Assembly: GCA_001942415.1 (NCBI GenBank)
Contig: MKJX01000175.1
Span: forward strand, 1-64,000
Source: Pseudonocardia sp. CNS-139
GTDB taxonomy: Bacteria; Actinomycetota; Actinomycetes; Mycobacteriales; Pseudonocardiaceae
DNA length: 64,000 bases
Direction: 5' to 3'
Program-made: the position numbers and the translations under genes
Shown here: piece by piece, positions 29,895 through 37,781 of the stretch
How the letters are laid out: each line of letters starts with the position of its first letter
How positions within the stretch are numbered: position 1 is the first letter of the stretch
The notes under the pieces: model-generated
The model's database searches: none
Told to the model about the DNA's origin: nothing
Seen by the model: the letters and a program-made list of their open reading frames with translations, nothing else

Positions 29895-31926
29895 CGGCCG
29901 GCCGCCGTCGGGATCGGGACGACGACGTCGGCCTCGGTGGTGACCGGGAGCTTGTCGGCGTAGGGGTGCGCGCGCCCGGCGCGGCGGCGCAGCCCGCGGA
30001 TGGCCGTGACCACGACGATGAGCCCGAGGATCGTCCACAGCAGGTTGAGCGGCTGGAAGATCCGCTTGAGCGTGACCAGCCACGGCGTGGTGTCCGACCA
30101 GCCGGACGTCACGTTCTCGAAGTCGCGCGCGTCGACCGACTCGGCGCGGGCGACGTCGATGGCGCTGGGCCCGCGCCCGCTGATCGTGTTCTCCTGCACG
30201 TCGGTGCCCTCCACGTCGCCGACCAGCGTGATGCCGTGCATCGACGCGCCGGCGAGGGTGTTGCGGCTGACCTCGACGGCGGACGCGCGCACGTACACCG
30301 ACGTCTCGCCGCCGGAGACGATGTTGCCCGACACCACGCTCTCGGTGACCGCGTCGCGGACCGCGATGCCCTGGCGGCCAGCGTCGGACACGTTGTTCCC
30401 GACCACCGACACCCCGCGCGCGCCGCCGCGCACGACGATGCCCATGTCGTTGGCGACCAGTTCGTTGGCGCTCACGTTGAGGTCGTGCCCGCCGACGACC
30501 TCGATGCCGTAGCGGCCGTTGGCCTCGGCGCGGCTGTTGGAGACCGCGTTGTTGCCGTAGTCCCCGATCGACGTCCCGGTGGCCGTCGGCCCGCTGGCCA
30601 GCGGCAACCCGGAGATCGTCACGCCGTTGCGGGCGTTGCGGACGGCCTGCACCTCGGACAGGATCGTGCCGGTCGTGGCCCGGGCGAGCACGAACCCGTC
30701 CCCGCCGTTCCCGCTCGCCCGGGCGCCCTCGACCACCACGTTCGTGACGAACCGGTGCAGCGTCACGCCGTCCACGAGGCTGTTGTCGAACCCGCCGCCG
30801 CGGATGTCCACGCCGTTGGCGCCCGCGATGAACAGGCCGAACGCGTTGCCGTCGGTGACGGTCTCGTTGAGGCTCACCGACACGTAGCTGTAGCGCGGGG
30901 CGTCGATGTCGAACGCCGGCAGCGGGAGGTCGCCGGCGGGCAGCGCGCCCTCCAGCGACGTGGTCGCCCCGGCCGGCCGGTTGGCCTCGACGGGGTCCGT
31001 CACGGACCGGCCGAGCTCGTCGAGCGCGCCCGGGCTGGGCCGGTCGGTGCCGGTCATCGACAGCCGCCGGTGCGCCCGCTCCAGAACCCGAGGTTCGTGA
31101 GGTGCACGTGGCTCATCCCGACCTGGCCGCCGATCGCGCGGATGTACGCGCGCCCGTCCTGGGTGTGCACGTCCGGGGTGTTGGCCTGGCGGTCCCAGCT
31201 CGTGACGAGCACGGGAGCGCCGGCCGTGCCCGTGATCTCGACGCGCCCGCCGTAGCTGACGATCGACACGAACCCGTCGGCGTCGCTGGCGAGCCGCAGC
31301 TCCAGCTTCCCGGGCGCGTTGAGCTGCAGCGTCGCGCCCTGCTGCACCACGATGTGCTCGGAGAGCAGGAACGTGCCGTCGGCCTGGCGGACGAACGTCT
31401 GCGGGGCGAGGTCGAGCAGGTCGGTGATCGAGTACGCGGCACTGCGCGACGGCAGCACCAGCGTGTACGACGAGCCGGTGACCAGCCGGTACGGCCGGCG
31501 CAGCTGCTCGGAGGTGCCCGCCACCGAGGACATCATGCGTACCTCGTTGAGGCGGTGGTCCTCGTCGGCGACGAGCGCGGCCTCCTCCTCGGGCGAGCCG
31601 GGGTAGGGCCGGCGCGCGCCGTCCAGCTCCTCGTCGACGACGGCCGGGGAGTCCTCGGCCTGCTCGTCCTCCGGGGCGGCGGGTGGCGGCACGGCCGGCG
31701 GTTGCACGGGCGGCGCGGCCGGGGGTGCCGCGCCGCCCGCGTCGCCGGCGGGCTCTTCTCGGCCCGCCTCGTCCTCGGGGTCGGCCGCTGCGGGCTCGGC
31801 CCCGGCGTCCGGCGCCGGCGCAGCCGTGTAGGCGACGGCCTGCGGCACCGGGACGGCCGCGGCCGCCGTCCCGGCCAGCGCGAGCGCGGCGACGGCCGCC
31901 GCGACGAGCACCCGGCGGGCGATCAC
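29891..31926 (-). CDS. Membrane-anchored right-handed beta-helix protein, polysaccharide operon (frameshifted)
   Basis: GTG 31926 overlaps the glycosyltransferase stop. The protein of about 678 residues has a signal peptide (VLVAAAVAALALAGTAAAA) and a Pro/Ala/Glu-rich linker. A beta-sandwich-like region follows, then a long parallel beta-helix with many NxV/GI coils (GNNVSDAGRQGIAVRDAV, NTLAGASMHGITL). Near the C-terminus is one membrane helix (LLWTILGLIVVVTAI) with a basic tail. One break near 31060 (GGC-GGG) separates the linker part from the helix. It resembles carbohydrate-acting NosD/epimerase-like proteins. Anchoring at the C-terminus would hold the helix outside the membrane next to the synthase. 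Confidence 0.78.
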
Positions 31927-33485
31927 CGGGGGCTCCGCGGCAGGGCGGTGGTCGGCACGTCGTCGCCCTGTTCGTTGTGGTGCTCGCCGTTGTGCCGGGG
32001 CTGGTGGGGCACCGGTGGGCGCGTCGCGGACGCGGGTTGCCGGCGGACGGGCCGCATCGGCAGGGTCAGGTCCGACCCCGTTGCCACCGGCTGCGGCGCA
32101 CCGCGTCCCGGGTCGGCCGCGGCCGGCCGGACCACGGCGACCGCGGCCGTCACCGCGGCGGCCCCGGCCGGGAGCGCGACGGCCGGCCGCGGGGCCGGCA
32201 CCGGCACCGGGCGGCGCTCGGCGCGGCGGTTGCCGTCCGAGGACGTCTGGCCGTCGCCGCCGACCGAGTCGGCGTGCCTGGTGAGCCAGCCCTGCTTGTT
32301 CATCGTGACGAAGGCGTAGAGCTTGATCGGCAGCGCGATCCCGATCACGACCAGCGCGAGCACCGGCAGCAGCAGGATCTCCCCGGGGTGGCGGCGCAGG
32401 TGCGAGATCCCGCGGATGCCGCGGCTGATCAGCAGCCAGCCGACGGCCAGCAGGATGCTCGCCACCTCCAGCTGGATGCGGCTGAACGCCAGGTAGCCGA
32501 GCGTGACGCCCATGGTCACCGGCGTCAGCAGGATCTGCAGGACGGTGATCTTGGTGACGAACGGGACGCGCCAGAGCCAGCCCTTGGCGATCGCGGTGAG
32601 GTAGCAGCGGTAGGAGTTGCGGCTCCAGCGGATGCGCTGCTTGACGAACGCCCGCAGGCTGGCCGGGAACATCGACAGCGCCCGCGCCGACGACTGGTGC
32701 ACGGTCTTGTAGCCGCTGGCCAGCACCAGCCAGGTGAGCCGGCCGTCGTCGCCGGCGACGCAGCGGCGGCCGAGGAAGAACTCGTTCTCCAGGTGCTCCA
32801 GCACGGGCATCACCGCCGCGCGGCGGTACGCCGCCGTCCGCCCGGACACGCACGCGACCGCGCCCCCGCGGGACATCGCGGGGACGTAGTCGTAGTAGCG
32901 CAGGTTGACGAGCCAGTCGGCGATGCGGCGCCAGATGCTGGTGCGCCGCTCGAAGACGTTCTGCTGGGTGCTGACCGCGCCGACGTCCGGGTCGGCGAAC
33001 GGCATCTGCACGGCGTCGAGCAGGCCCGGGAGCCAGCTGGTGTCCGAGTCGACCAGCACCAGGACCTCGCCGCACGCGGCCTTGATCCCGACCCCGAGCG
33101 CCGAGCGCTTGCCCGCGTGGCGGAAGAGCATCGGCTTGACGCGCGGGTCCTTCAGGGCGCGGATGCTGTCGAACGCCTCGCGGTCCGCGACGTCCAGCAC
33201 GATGATGATCTCGGTCGGGTTCTGCGAACGCCACGTGTCGATGCAGCGCATCAGGATCGGGACGTCCTCGTGGAACGAGGGCACGACCACCGACGTCGAG
33301 GTGCGGAAGTCGTTCTCGACGGGCCGGTAGCCGCGCGAGAGCACCACCCGGTAGAGCCAGAGCGCCCACACGATCGCGCCGGCGACGGCGATGGGCACGA
33401 GCAGGCGGATGTCGCTCCAGTCGAAACCGCCGACCTGCCATGACCAGACCTGGTCCCACCAGGACGAACCGCTGTTCGCCGACAT
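31923..33485 (-). CDS. Processive family 2 glycosyltransferase (hyaluronan/alginate synthase type)
   Basis: An inverting polymer synthase. ATG 33485 is chosen because AGAAGAGG lies 5 bases upstream; a GTG at 33500 would place that site inside the gene. It has an N-terminal helix and a GT2 domain with DSD at about 146-148, the GDDG acceptor motif near 245-248 and the processivity motif QRIRW at about 283-287. Four more membrane helices follow, then a basic Pro-rich tail of about 105 residues unique to this protein. UDP-glucose dehydrogenase lies directly upstream, so the substrate pool probably includes UDP-glucuronate. The polymer itself is not known. Confidence 0.9.
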   Translation of the reverse strand: MSANSGSSWWDQVWSWQVGGFDWSDIRLLVPIAVAGAIVWALWLYRVVLSRGYRPVENDFRTSTSVVVPSFHEDVPILMRCIDTWRSQNPTEIIIVLDVADREAFDSIRALKDPRVKPMLFRHAGKRSALGVGIKAACGEVLVLVDSDTSWLPGLLDAVQMPFADPDVGAVSTQQNVFERRTSIWRRIADWLVNLRYYDYVPAMSRGGAVACVSGRTAAYRRAAVMPVLEHLENEFFLGRRCVAGDDGRLTWLVLASGYKTVHQSSARALSMFPASLRAFVKQRIRWSRNSYRCYLTAIAKGWLWRVPFVTKITVLQILLTPVTMGVTLGYLAFSRIQLEVASILLAVGWLLISRGIRGISHLRRHPGEILLLPVLALVVIGIALPIKLYAFVTMNKQGWLTRHADSVGGDGQTSSDGNRRAERRPVPVPAPRPAVALPAGAAAVTAAVAVVRPAAADPGRGAPQPVATGSDLTLPMRPVRRQPASATRPPVPHQPRHNGEHHNEQGDDVPTTALPRSPR

Positions 33486-33587
33486 GAATCCTCTTCTCAC
33501 GGCAGCACGAGCCGGCCCGGGGCCGGCGGCGTCGGCGGCTCCCGGACGGCGGAAGGAGGTGCGCGGCCCGGCGGGCGGGCCCGGGGC

Positions 33588-34919
33588 TCAGGCGGCCCGG
33601 CGGCCGAGCCCGACCCACTCGACGGCGGAGCGGCGCAGCACGTCGCGGTCGAGGAGGTTGCGGGTGTCGATCACGCGGGGGGTGTCCATCTGCTCGGCCA
33701 TCCGCGACCAGTCGAGGGTGCGGAACTCCGGCCACTCGGTGAGCACGACCACGGCCTCCGCGTTCTTCGCGGCGACGTACGGGTCGTCGGACACGAGCAC
33801 GAGGTTCTGGTCGATCCGGGGGTCGGAGGCGTCCACCGCCGGGTCGTAGGCGACGAGCTCGGCGCCGGCCTGCCGCAGCAGCGCGGCGACGTCGAGCGCG
33901 GGCGAGTTGCGCAGGTCGTCGGTGCCGGCCTTGAACGTCAGGCCGAGCAGCGCGATGCGCCGGCGGCTCAGCGAGCCGGTGCGCCGGCCGGTCACCGCGA
34001 GCCGGATCTTGTCGACCATCCGCTGGTACTGGCGGATGTTCGTGTCGATCGTGGCGCGCAGGAGCCGGAACTCGAAGTCGACGGAGTCGGAGACCTGCAG
34101 CAGGGCGTGGGTGTCCTTCGGCAGGCAGGAGCCGCCCCAGCCGGGCCCCGGCGAGAGGAACGACTGGCCGATGCGGCGGTCGTAGCCGATGCCCTCGGTG
34201 ACGTCGGTGACGTCGGCGTCGAGCCGCTCGCACAGCTCCGCGATCGCGTTGACGTAGGAGAGCTTCATCGCGAGGAAGCAGTTGGCCGCGTACTTGATCA
34301 TCTCGGCGCTGGCGGCGTCGGTCAGGACCGTGGGGGCGCCGAGGCGCGCGTACAGGGCCGCGACCCGCTCGGCGGCGTCCTGCTGCTCGGAGCCGACCAC
34401 GATCCGGTCGGGGTGCAGGAAGTCGTGCACCGCGGAGCCCTCGCGGAGGAACTCCGGATTGCTGACGACGCCCACGTCCGCACGGTCGAGCAGCTCGGCC
34501 GTCCGGACCGAGGTGCCCACCGGCACCGTCGACTTGTTGACGACCACGCAGCCGGTCGGCAGTGTCGCCCGCGTCTCCTCGATCACCGCCTCCACTGCGG
34601 AGAGGTCGGCGACGCCGCCCACGCCCATGGGCGTCGGGACGCAGAGGAACACGACCTCGGCCGGGGTGCCCTCGGCCGCCAGCTCCGCGAGCGCGGCCGC
34701 GGCGCCGACGGCGAACGAGAGCCGCCCGGACGCGATGCCCTCGGTCACCAGCTCGGCCAGCCCGTCCTCGCGGATCACGGGGTCGCCCTGGCGCAGGCGG
34801 TTGATCTTGTTCTCGTCGATGTCGGCGCAGACGACGCGGTGCCCGAGCGACGCCAGGCAGGCACCGGTGGTCAGGCCGACGTATCCGGTGCCGATCACAC
34901 CCACAGCACGCGCGAACAT
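33588..34919 (-). CDS. ugd: UDP-glucose 6-dehydrogenase
   Basis: It oxidises UDP-glucose to UDP-glucuronate with two NAD+. An intact 443-residue protein with the Rossmann motif GVIGTGYVGL at residues 7-16, the central helical domain and the catalytic Cys265 in GWGGSCLPKD. It also has the NKSTVPVGT and NPEFLREGSA blocks and the C-terminal UDP-binding TFKAGTDDLRNSPA. It is first in a four-gene operon with the polymer synthase and two beta-helix proteins, separated from the synthase by 102 bases. Confidence 0.95.
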   Translation of the reverse strand: MFARAVGVIGTGYVGLTTGACLASLGHRVVCADIDENKINRLRQGDPVIREDGLAELVTEGIASGRLSFAVGAAAALAELAAEGTPAEVVFLCVPTPMGVGGVADLSAVEAVIEETRATLPTGCVVVNKSTVPVGTSVRTAELLDRADVGVVSNPEFLREGSAVHDFLHPDRIVVGSEQQDAAERVAALYARLGAPTVLTDAASAEMIKYAANCFLAMKLSYVNAIAELCERLDADVTDVTEGIGYDRRIGQSFLSPGPGWGGSCLPKDTHALLQVSDSVDFEFRLLRATIDTNIRQYQRMVDKIRLAVTGRRTGSLSRRRIALLGLTFKAGTDDLRNSPALDVAALLRQAGAELVAYDPAVDASDPRIDQNLVLVSDDPYVAAKNAEAVVVLTEWPEFRTLDWSRMAEQMDTPRVIDTRNLLDRDVLRRSAVEWVGLGRRAA

Positions 34920-35201
34920 GGGGAACCTTCCGACGGGGAGCGGGGCCGAGTTGTCAAGCCCGGCACCACCCCCTCGCCGACGAACGGCCTTCCGTTACCC
35001 CGCGTGTCGGCGCGTCATGTGGTGTTCACCAGAGGCCCTGCTCACAGCGGGGCACATCTCGATCTTGACTACACAAAGTGACGGACCAGTGCTCGTGCTT
35101 CCGTCGCATCCCGCTCCGCCCGAACGGCTTCACACGCCGGAGCAAACGGGTCGACACGCGTTGGCGCATCCGGCGCAGAACGGACGAACGAACGAACGCG
35201 G
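34920..35201. other. 280-base region upstream of the polysaccharide operon
   Basis: No gene is visible. The region must hold the ugd promoter and it is less GC-rich than its surroundings around 35050-35090. CGAACGAACGAACG near 35170 is a short tetranucleotide repeat. The right part lies downstream of the pterin dehydratase stop at 35202, but I see no strong hairpin there. A long leader before ugd would leave room for RNA control of the polymer operon. Confidence 0.4.
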
Positions 35202-35495
35202 TCAGCCCGCCGCGGCGACCTGCTCGGAGATCGCCGCGGCGAGCGCCACGTCCAAGGCCGTGATCCCGCCGGCCGAGTGGGTGGAGCAGCGGAACGTCAG
35301 CGTCCGCCAGCGGATGTCGATGTCGGGATGGTGGTCGCGCTCCTCCGCGATCACCGCCACCCGGTCGACCACCGCGATCGCGGCGGGGAACGAGGGCAGC
35401 TGCGCGGTGCGCACGATGGCGTTGCCCTCGCGCACCCACCCCGGCAGGTCGTCCAGGGCGCTCGCGACGGCGGGGGCGTCCAGCAGTTCGGCCAT
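35202..35495 (-). CDS. phhB: Pterin-4a-carbinolamine dehydratase
   Basis: An intact 97-residue protein. The family signature EERDHHPDIDIRWRTLTF with the catalytic His pair, then the strand-helix STHSAGGITALDVALAAAI, are complete. It dehydrates 4a-hydroxytetrahydropterin, or the molybdopterin-like equivalents, in the cytoplasm. Start ATG 35495. It follows the MFS gene on the same strand with a 19-base gap. A homologue (Rv1159A) also lies in the typA neighbourhood of M. tuberculosis. Confidence 0.93.
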   Translation of the reverse strand: MAELLDAPAVASALDDLPGWVREGNAIVRTAQLPSFPAAIAVVDRVAVIAEERDHHPDIDIRWRTLTFRCSTHSAGGITALDVALAAAISEQVAAAG

Positions 35496-35514
35496 GCCCC
35501 GATCCTGCCCGCCT

Positions 35515-36333
35515 TCAGTCCGCGGCGGCAGCCTCCAGCGCGGGCGATCCGGCGCGCGCCCGGGCAGCCTGCGCCCGCAGCGTCAGCACCAGCCCGATTG
35601 CCGCGAGCACGAGCACCGCCGCGACCTCCGGCAGCACCAGCACGCCGGCCGCGTCGATGACGATCCCGCCGAGCAGGCCCGCGAGCCCGGCCCCGAGGTA
35701 GATCGCCGACGCGTTGAGCGACAGCACGAGTCCGCCGGCCGGGGCCAGCTCCAGCAGCAGTGCCTGCACGGGCGGGTTGAACGACCACGTGAAGACGCTC
35801 CACACGAACAGCGCCGCCGCGGCTCCCGGCCACCATCGTCGCCGTCAGCGGCAGCGTCGCGACCATGACGACGCAGCCGGTGAGCACGGCGAGGAGCGTC
35901 GCGATGCTGCCGAACCGGTCGGGGGCGCGCCCGCCCCAGCTGTCGCCGACGATCGCGCCGACGCCGTAGACGAGCAGCAGCAGCACGATCGCGGTCCCGC
36001 CGAGCCCGGTGGTCGTGGTGAGCAGCGGCGTCACGTGGATGTAGACGGCCATCGCGGCGAGCACGGTGATCGCCAGCACGGTCTGCACCCGGGGGGCGGC
36101 GCCGGCCGCGAACCGTGCACGCAGCGGCACCGGGGGCGGCGGCGCCATCCGCGCCGTCCCGAGCAGCACCGCCCCGCCGATCACCACGGACGCGGCCGCG
36201 ACCAGCGCGAACACCCCGCGGTAGCCGATGGTCCCGCCGAGCAGCGTGCCGGCCGGCACGCCGACCGCCAGCGTGAGGCCGCCGAAGACGACGGCGACCG
36301 CGCCAGCGGCGAGCAGGGAGGTGCGGCGGACAT
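35515..36333 (-). pseudogene. MFS transporter lacking its first three helices
   Basis: The visible part matches the middle and end of a 12-helix drug/sugar efflux MFS protein. It begins at about helix 4 (AVAVVFGGLTLAVGVPAGTLLGGTIGYRGVFAL), continues through the central loop and ends in helix 12. An ATG at 36333 with GGGAAGG upstream lies directly before this region, so the first ~110 codons appear to be deleted while the start site is kept. Further shifts lie near 36320 and 35825 (GG loss). The gene is divergent from an ArsR regulator. A 270-residue product would probably not transport. Confidence 0.7.
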
Positions 36334-36355
36334 GATCGCCTTCCCGGGGGCTTCA

Positions 36356-36409
36356 AGTACGACAGCGACCGTACTACGAGACTCGTCGAACTTCGATCCC
36401 CGTCGTACT
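36356..36409. promoter_or_regulatory. Operator candidates between MFS and ArsR genes
   Basis: AGTACGAC (36356-36363) and GTCGTACT (36402-36409) form a perfect inverted repeat spanning the divergent promoters. Between them lie ACGAGACTCGT (36376-36386, an 11-bp palindrome) and GTACTACG. The right half-site ends 10 bases before the ArsR start. Binding of the ArsR dimer here would repress both genes. The regulator-operator link is inferred from position. Confidence 0.6.
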
Positions 36410-36418
36410 ATTCCCCCC

Positions 36419-36753
36419 ATGCCGCCCACCGCGCGGCCCGCCGTCGGGCCGGCCGTCCTCCCGCAGCCGGCCCGCGAGGAGATCCGGGTCGAGCAGGTGC
36501 TGCAGGCGCTCGGCGACCCGGTGCGGCTGATGCTCGTCCGCGCGCTCGCCGACGCCCCGCAGGCGTGCCGTGCGGCACGGTGCCGCTGCCCGTCACGAAG
36601 TCGACACGCACGCACCACCTGCGGATCCTGCGTGAGGCGGGCGTGATCACGATGCGCGCGGACGGCACGCGGCGGCTCACCACGCTGCGCCGCGCCGACC
36701 TCGACGCGCTCTACCCCGGTCTGCTCGACGGCGTGCTGCACGCCGCCCGGTAG
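36419..36753 (+). CDS. ArsR-family transcriptional regulator (frameshifted)
   Basis: ATG 36419. A winged-helix dimeric repressor of about 110 residues. The first frame gives VEQVLQALGDPVRLMLVRAL, the canonical ArsR helix 1-2. A shift near 36570 leads to GTVPLPVTKSTRTHHLRILREAGVI (recognition helix) and the wing MRADGTRRLTTLRRADLD. No metal-binding CxC motif of classical ArsR is visible, though a Cys precedes the recognition helix. It probably represses the divergent MFS gene. Seven bases separate its stop from the convergent nitrilase stop. Confidence 0.82.
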
Positions 36754-36760
36754 GCGCCCG

Positions 36761-37564
36761 TCAGAAGCGGCGGTTCGCCAGCACCGGCACGGTCCGGCGG
36801 GCCGCGTCCACGGCTGCGAGGTCCAGGTCGGCGACCAGCAGACCCGGCCCGGCGTCGAGCTGGTCGACCACCCCGCCGAGCGGCCCGGCCACGAGGCTCG
36901 CCCCGATCCCGGTGGGCGCCGTGCCCGGCTCGCGGCCCACGGCCGTCGGGTCGGCCTGGTCGCACGCCGCCACGAACGCGGTGCTGTCCAGCGCCCGCGC
37001 CCGCACCAGCAGGTCCCACTGCTCGCGCTTGCCCGGCCCGGCACCCCACGACGCCGGCACCAGCACCACCGCGGCCCCGCGGCCGGCCAGCTCCTGGAAC
37101 AGGCCGGGGAACCGCAGGTCGTAACAGGTCGCGAGGCCGACCGGCACCCCGTCGACCTCGATGCTCACCGGCTTGCTGCCCGGCGCGACCGTGCGCGACT
37201 CGGCGAACCCGAACGCGTCGAAGAGGTGGATCTTGTCGTAGGCCGCCTCGACGCCGCGGCCCGTCGCGATCAGCGTGTTGTGCACGCGCCCGTCGTCGGC
37301 GGGGGTGAACATGCCCGCGACGACCGTCACGCCCGTCTCGGCGGCGATCTCCCGCACCCGCGTGGCCCAGTGCCCGTCCAGCGGCTCGGCGACCGGGCCG
37401 AGCGGGTGCCCGAACGCGCACATCGTGGCCTCGGGGAAGACCGCGACGGCGGCCCCCGCCGCAGCGGCGCGCCGCGCCCCGTCGGCGACGAGGTCCAGGT
37501 TGGCGGCGGGGACGGCGGTCGCGGCGATCTGCGCGAGCGCGACCCGCAGGGAACCCTCGGGCAC
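36761..37564 (-). CDS. Carbon-nitrogen hydrolase (nitrilase superfamily, NIT2/deaminated-glutathione amidase-like)
   Basis: An intact 267-residue amidase. The start GTG 37564 is fixed by a perfect AGGAGG five bases upstream. The Glu-Lys-Cys triad is Glu45 (VFPEAT), Lys111 (YDKIHLFD) and Cys147 (LATCYDLRFP). The DKIHLFD and CYDLRFP sequences are those of the Nit1/Nit2 branch, which repairs deaminated glutathione or cleaves omega-amides. In a mycothiol organism the physiological substrate is uncertain. It is divergent from the aromatic leader peptide and DAHP synthase. Confidence 0.88.
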   Translation of the reverse strand: MPEGSLRVALAQIAATAVPAANLDLVADGARRAAAAGAAVAVFPEATMCAFGHPLGPVAEPLDGHWATRVREIAAETGVTVVAGMFTPADDGRVHNTLIATGRGVEAAYDKIHLFDAFGFAESRTVAPGSKPVSIEVDGVPVGLATCYDLRFPGLFQELAGRGAAVVLVPASWGAGPGKREQWDLLVRARALDSTAFVAACDQADPTAVGREPGTAPTGIGASLVAGPLGGVVDQLDAGPGLLVADLDLAAVDAARRTVPVLANRRF

Positions 37565-37641
37565 CGGCACCTCCTGTGAACGCGGTCCTGCGGCGATCGT
37601 GCCCGAGCACGGAGGGTGGGCGCCACCGCAGGCGAATGGGC

Positions 37642-37647
37642 TACTGT
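37642..37647 (+). promoter_or_regulatory. Leaderless-type -10 box before the aromatic leader peptide
   Basis: TACTGT at 37642-37647 lies 7 bases before the GTG of the leader peptide. In actinobacteria this spacing places the transcription start at or next to the start codon, giving a leaderless mRNA. I cannot define a -35 box. Confidence 0.5.
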
Positions 37648-37654
37648 GGCGCCC

Positions 37655-37720
37655 GTGCAGCGCTACTACTGGTTTATCCGACCGGCCCGGGAGGGGTCGG
37701 CCGCGGTACCAGCGCGCTGA
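37655..37720 (+). CDS. Aromatic leader peptide of DAHP synthase (attenuator)
   Basis: A 21-codon reading frame starting GTG and ending TGA encodes MQRYYWFIRPAREGSAAVPA plus a final Arg. Four consecutive aromatic codons (Tyr-Tyr-Trp-Phe) lie at positions 4-7, and the frame sits 60 bases before the gene for the first enzyme of aromatic synthesis. This is what a ribosome-mediated attenuator looks like: stalling at scarce Tyr, Trp or Phe tRNA alters folding of the following RNA. C. glutamicum has a comparable leader before its DAHP synthase. Translation is inferred, not shown. Confidence 0.75.
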   Translation: MQRYYWFIRPAREGSAAVPAR

Positions 37721-37732
37721 CCTCCCAACCCC

Positions 37733-37756
37733 CGAGCCGGAAGACGAGCCGGCTCG
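37733..37756 (+). promoter_or_regulatory. Attenuator hairpin between leader peptide and DAHP synthase
   Basis: CGAGCCGG (37733-37740) and CCGGCTCG (37749-37756) form an 8-bp stem. The overlapping GAGCCGGCTC (37746-37755) is self-complementary and offers an alternative fold. There is no T-run, so the switch may act by hiding the start region of the enzyme gene or through Rho rather than as an intrinsic terminator. Confidence 0.5.
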
Positions 37757-37781
37757 ACGGGGATCTCGACGGGCGGCCCGC

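Noticed and set aside
36356-36409. Arsenic resistance function for the ArsR gene
   Set aside because: No metal-binding CxC motif and no ars genes nearby; the neighbour is an MFS gene, so a general efflux repressor fits better.
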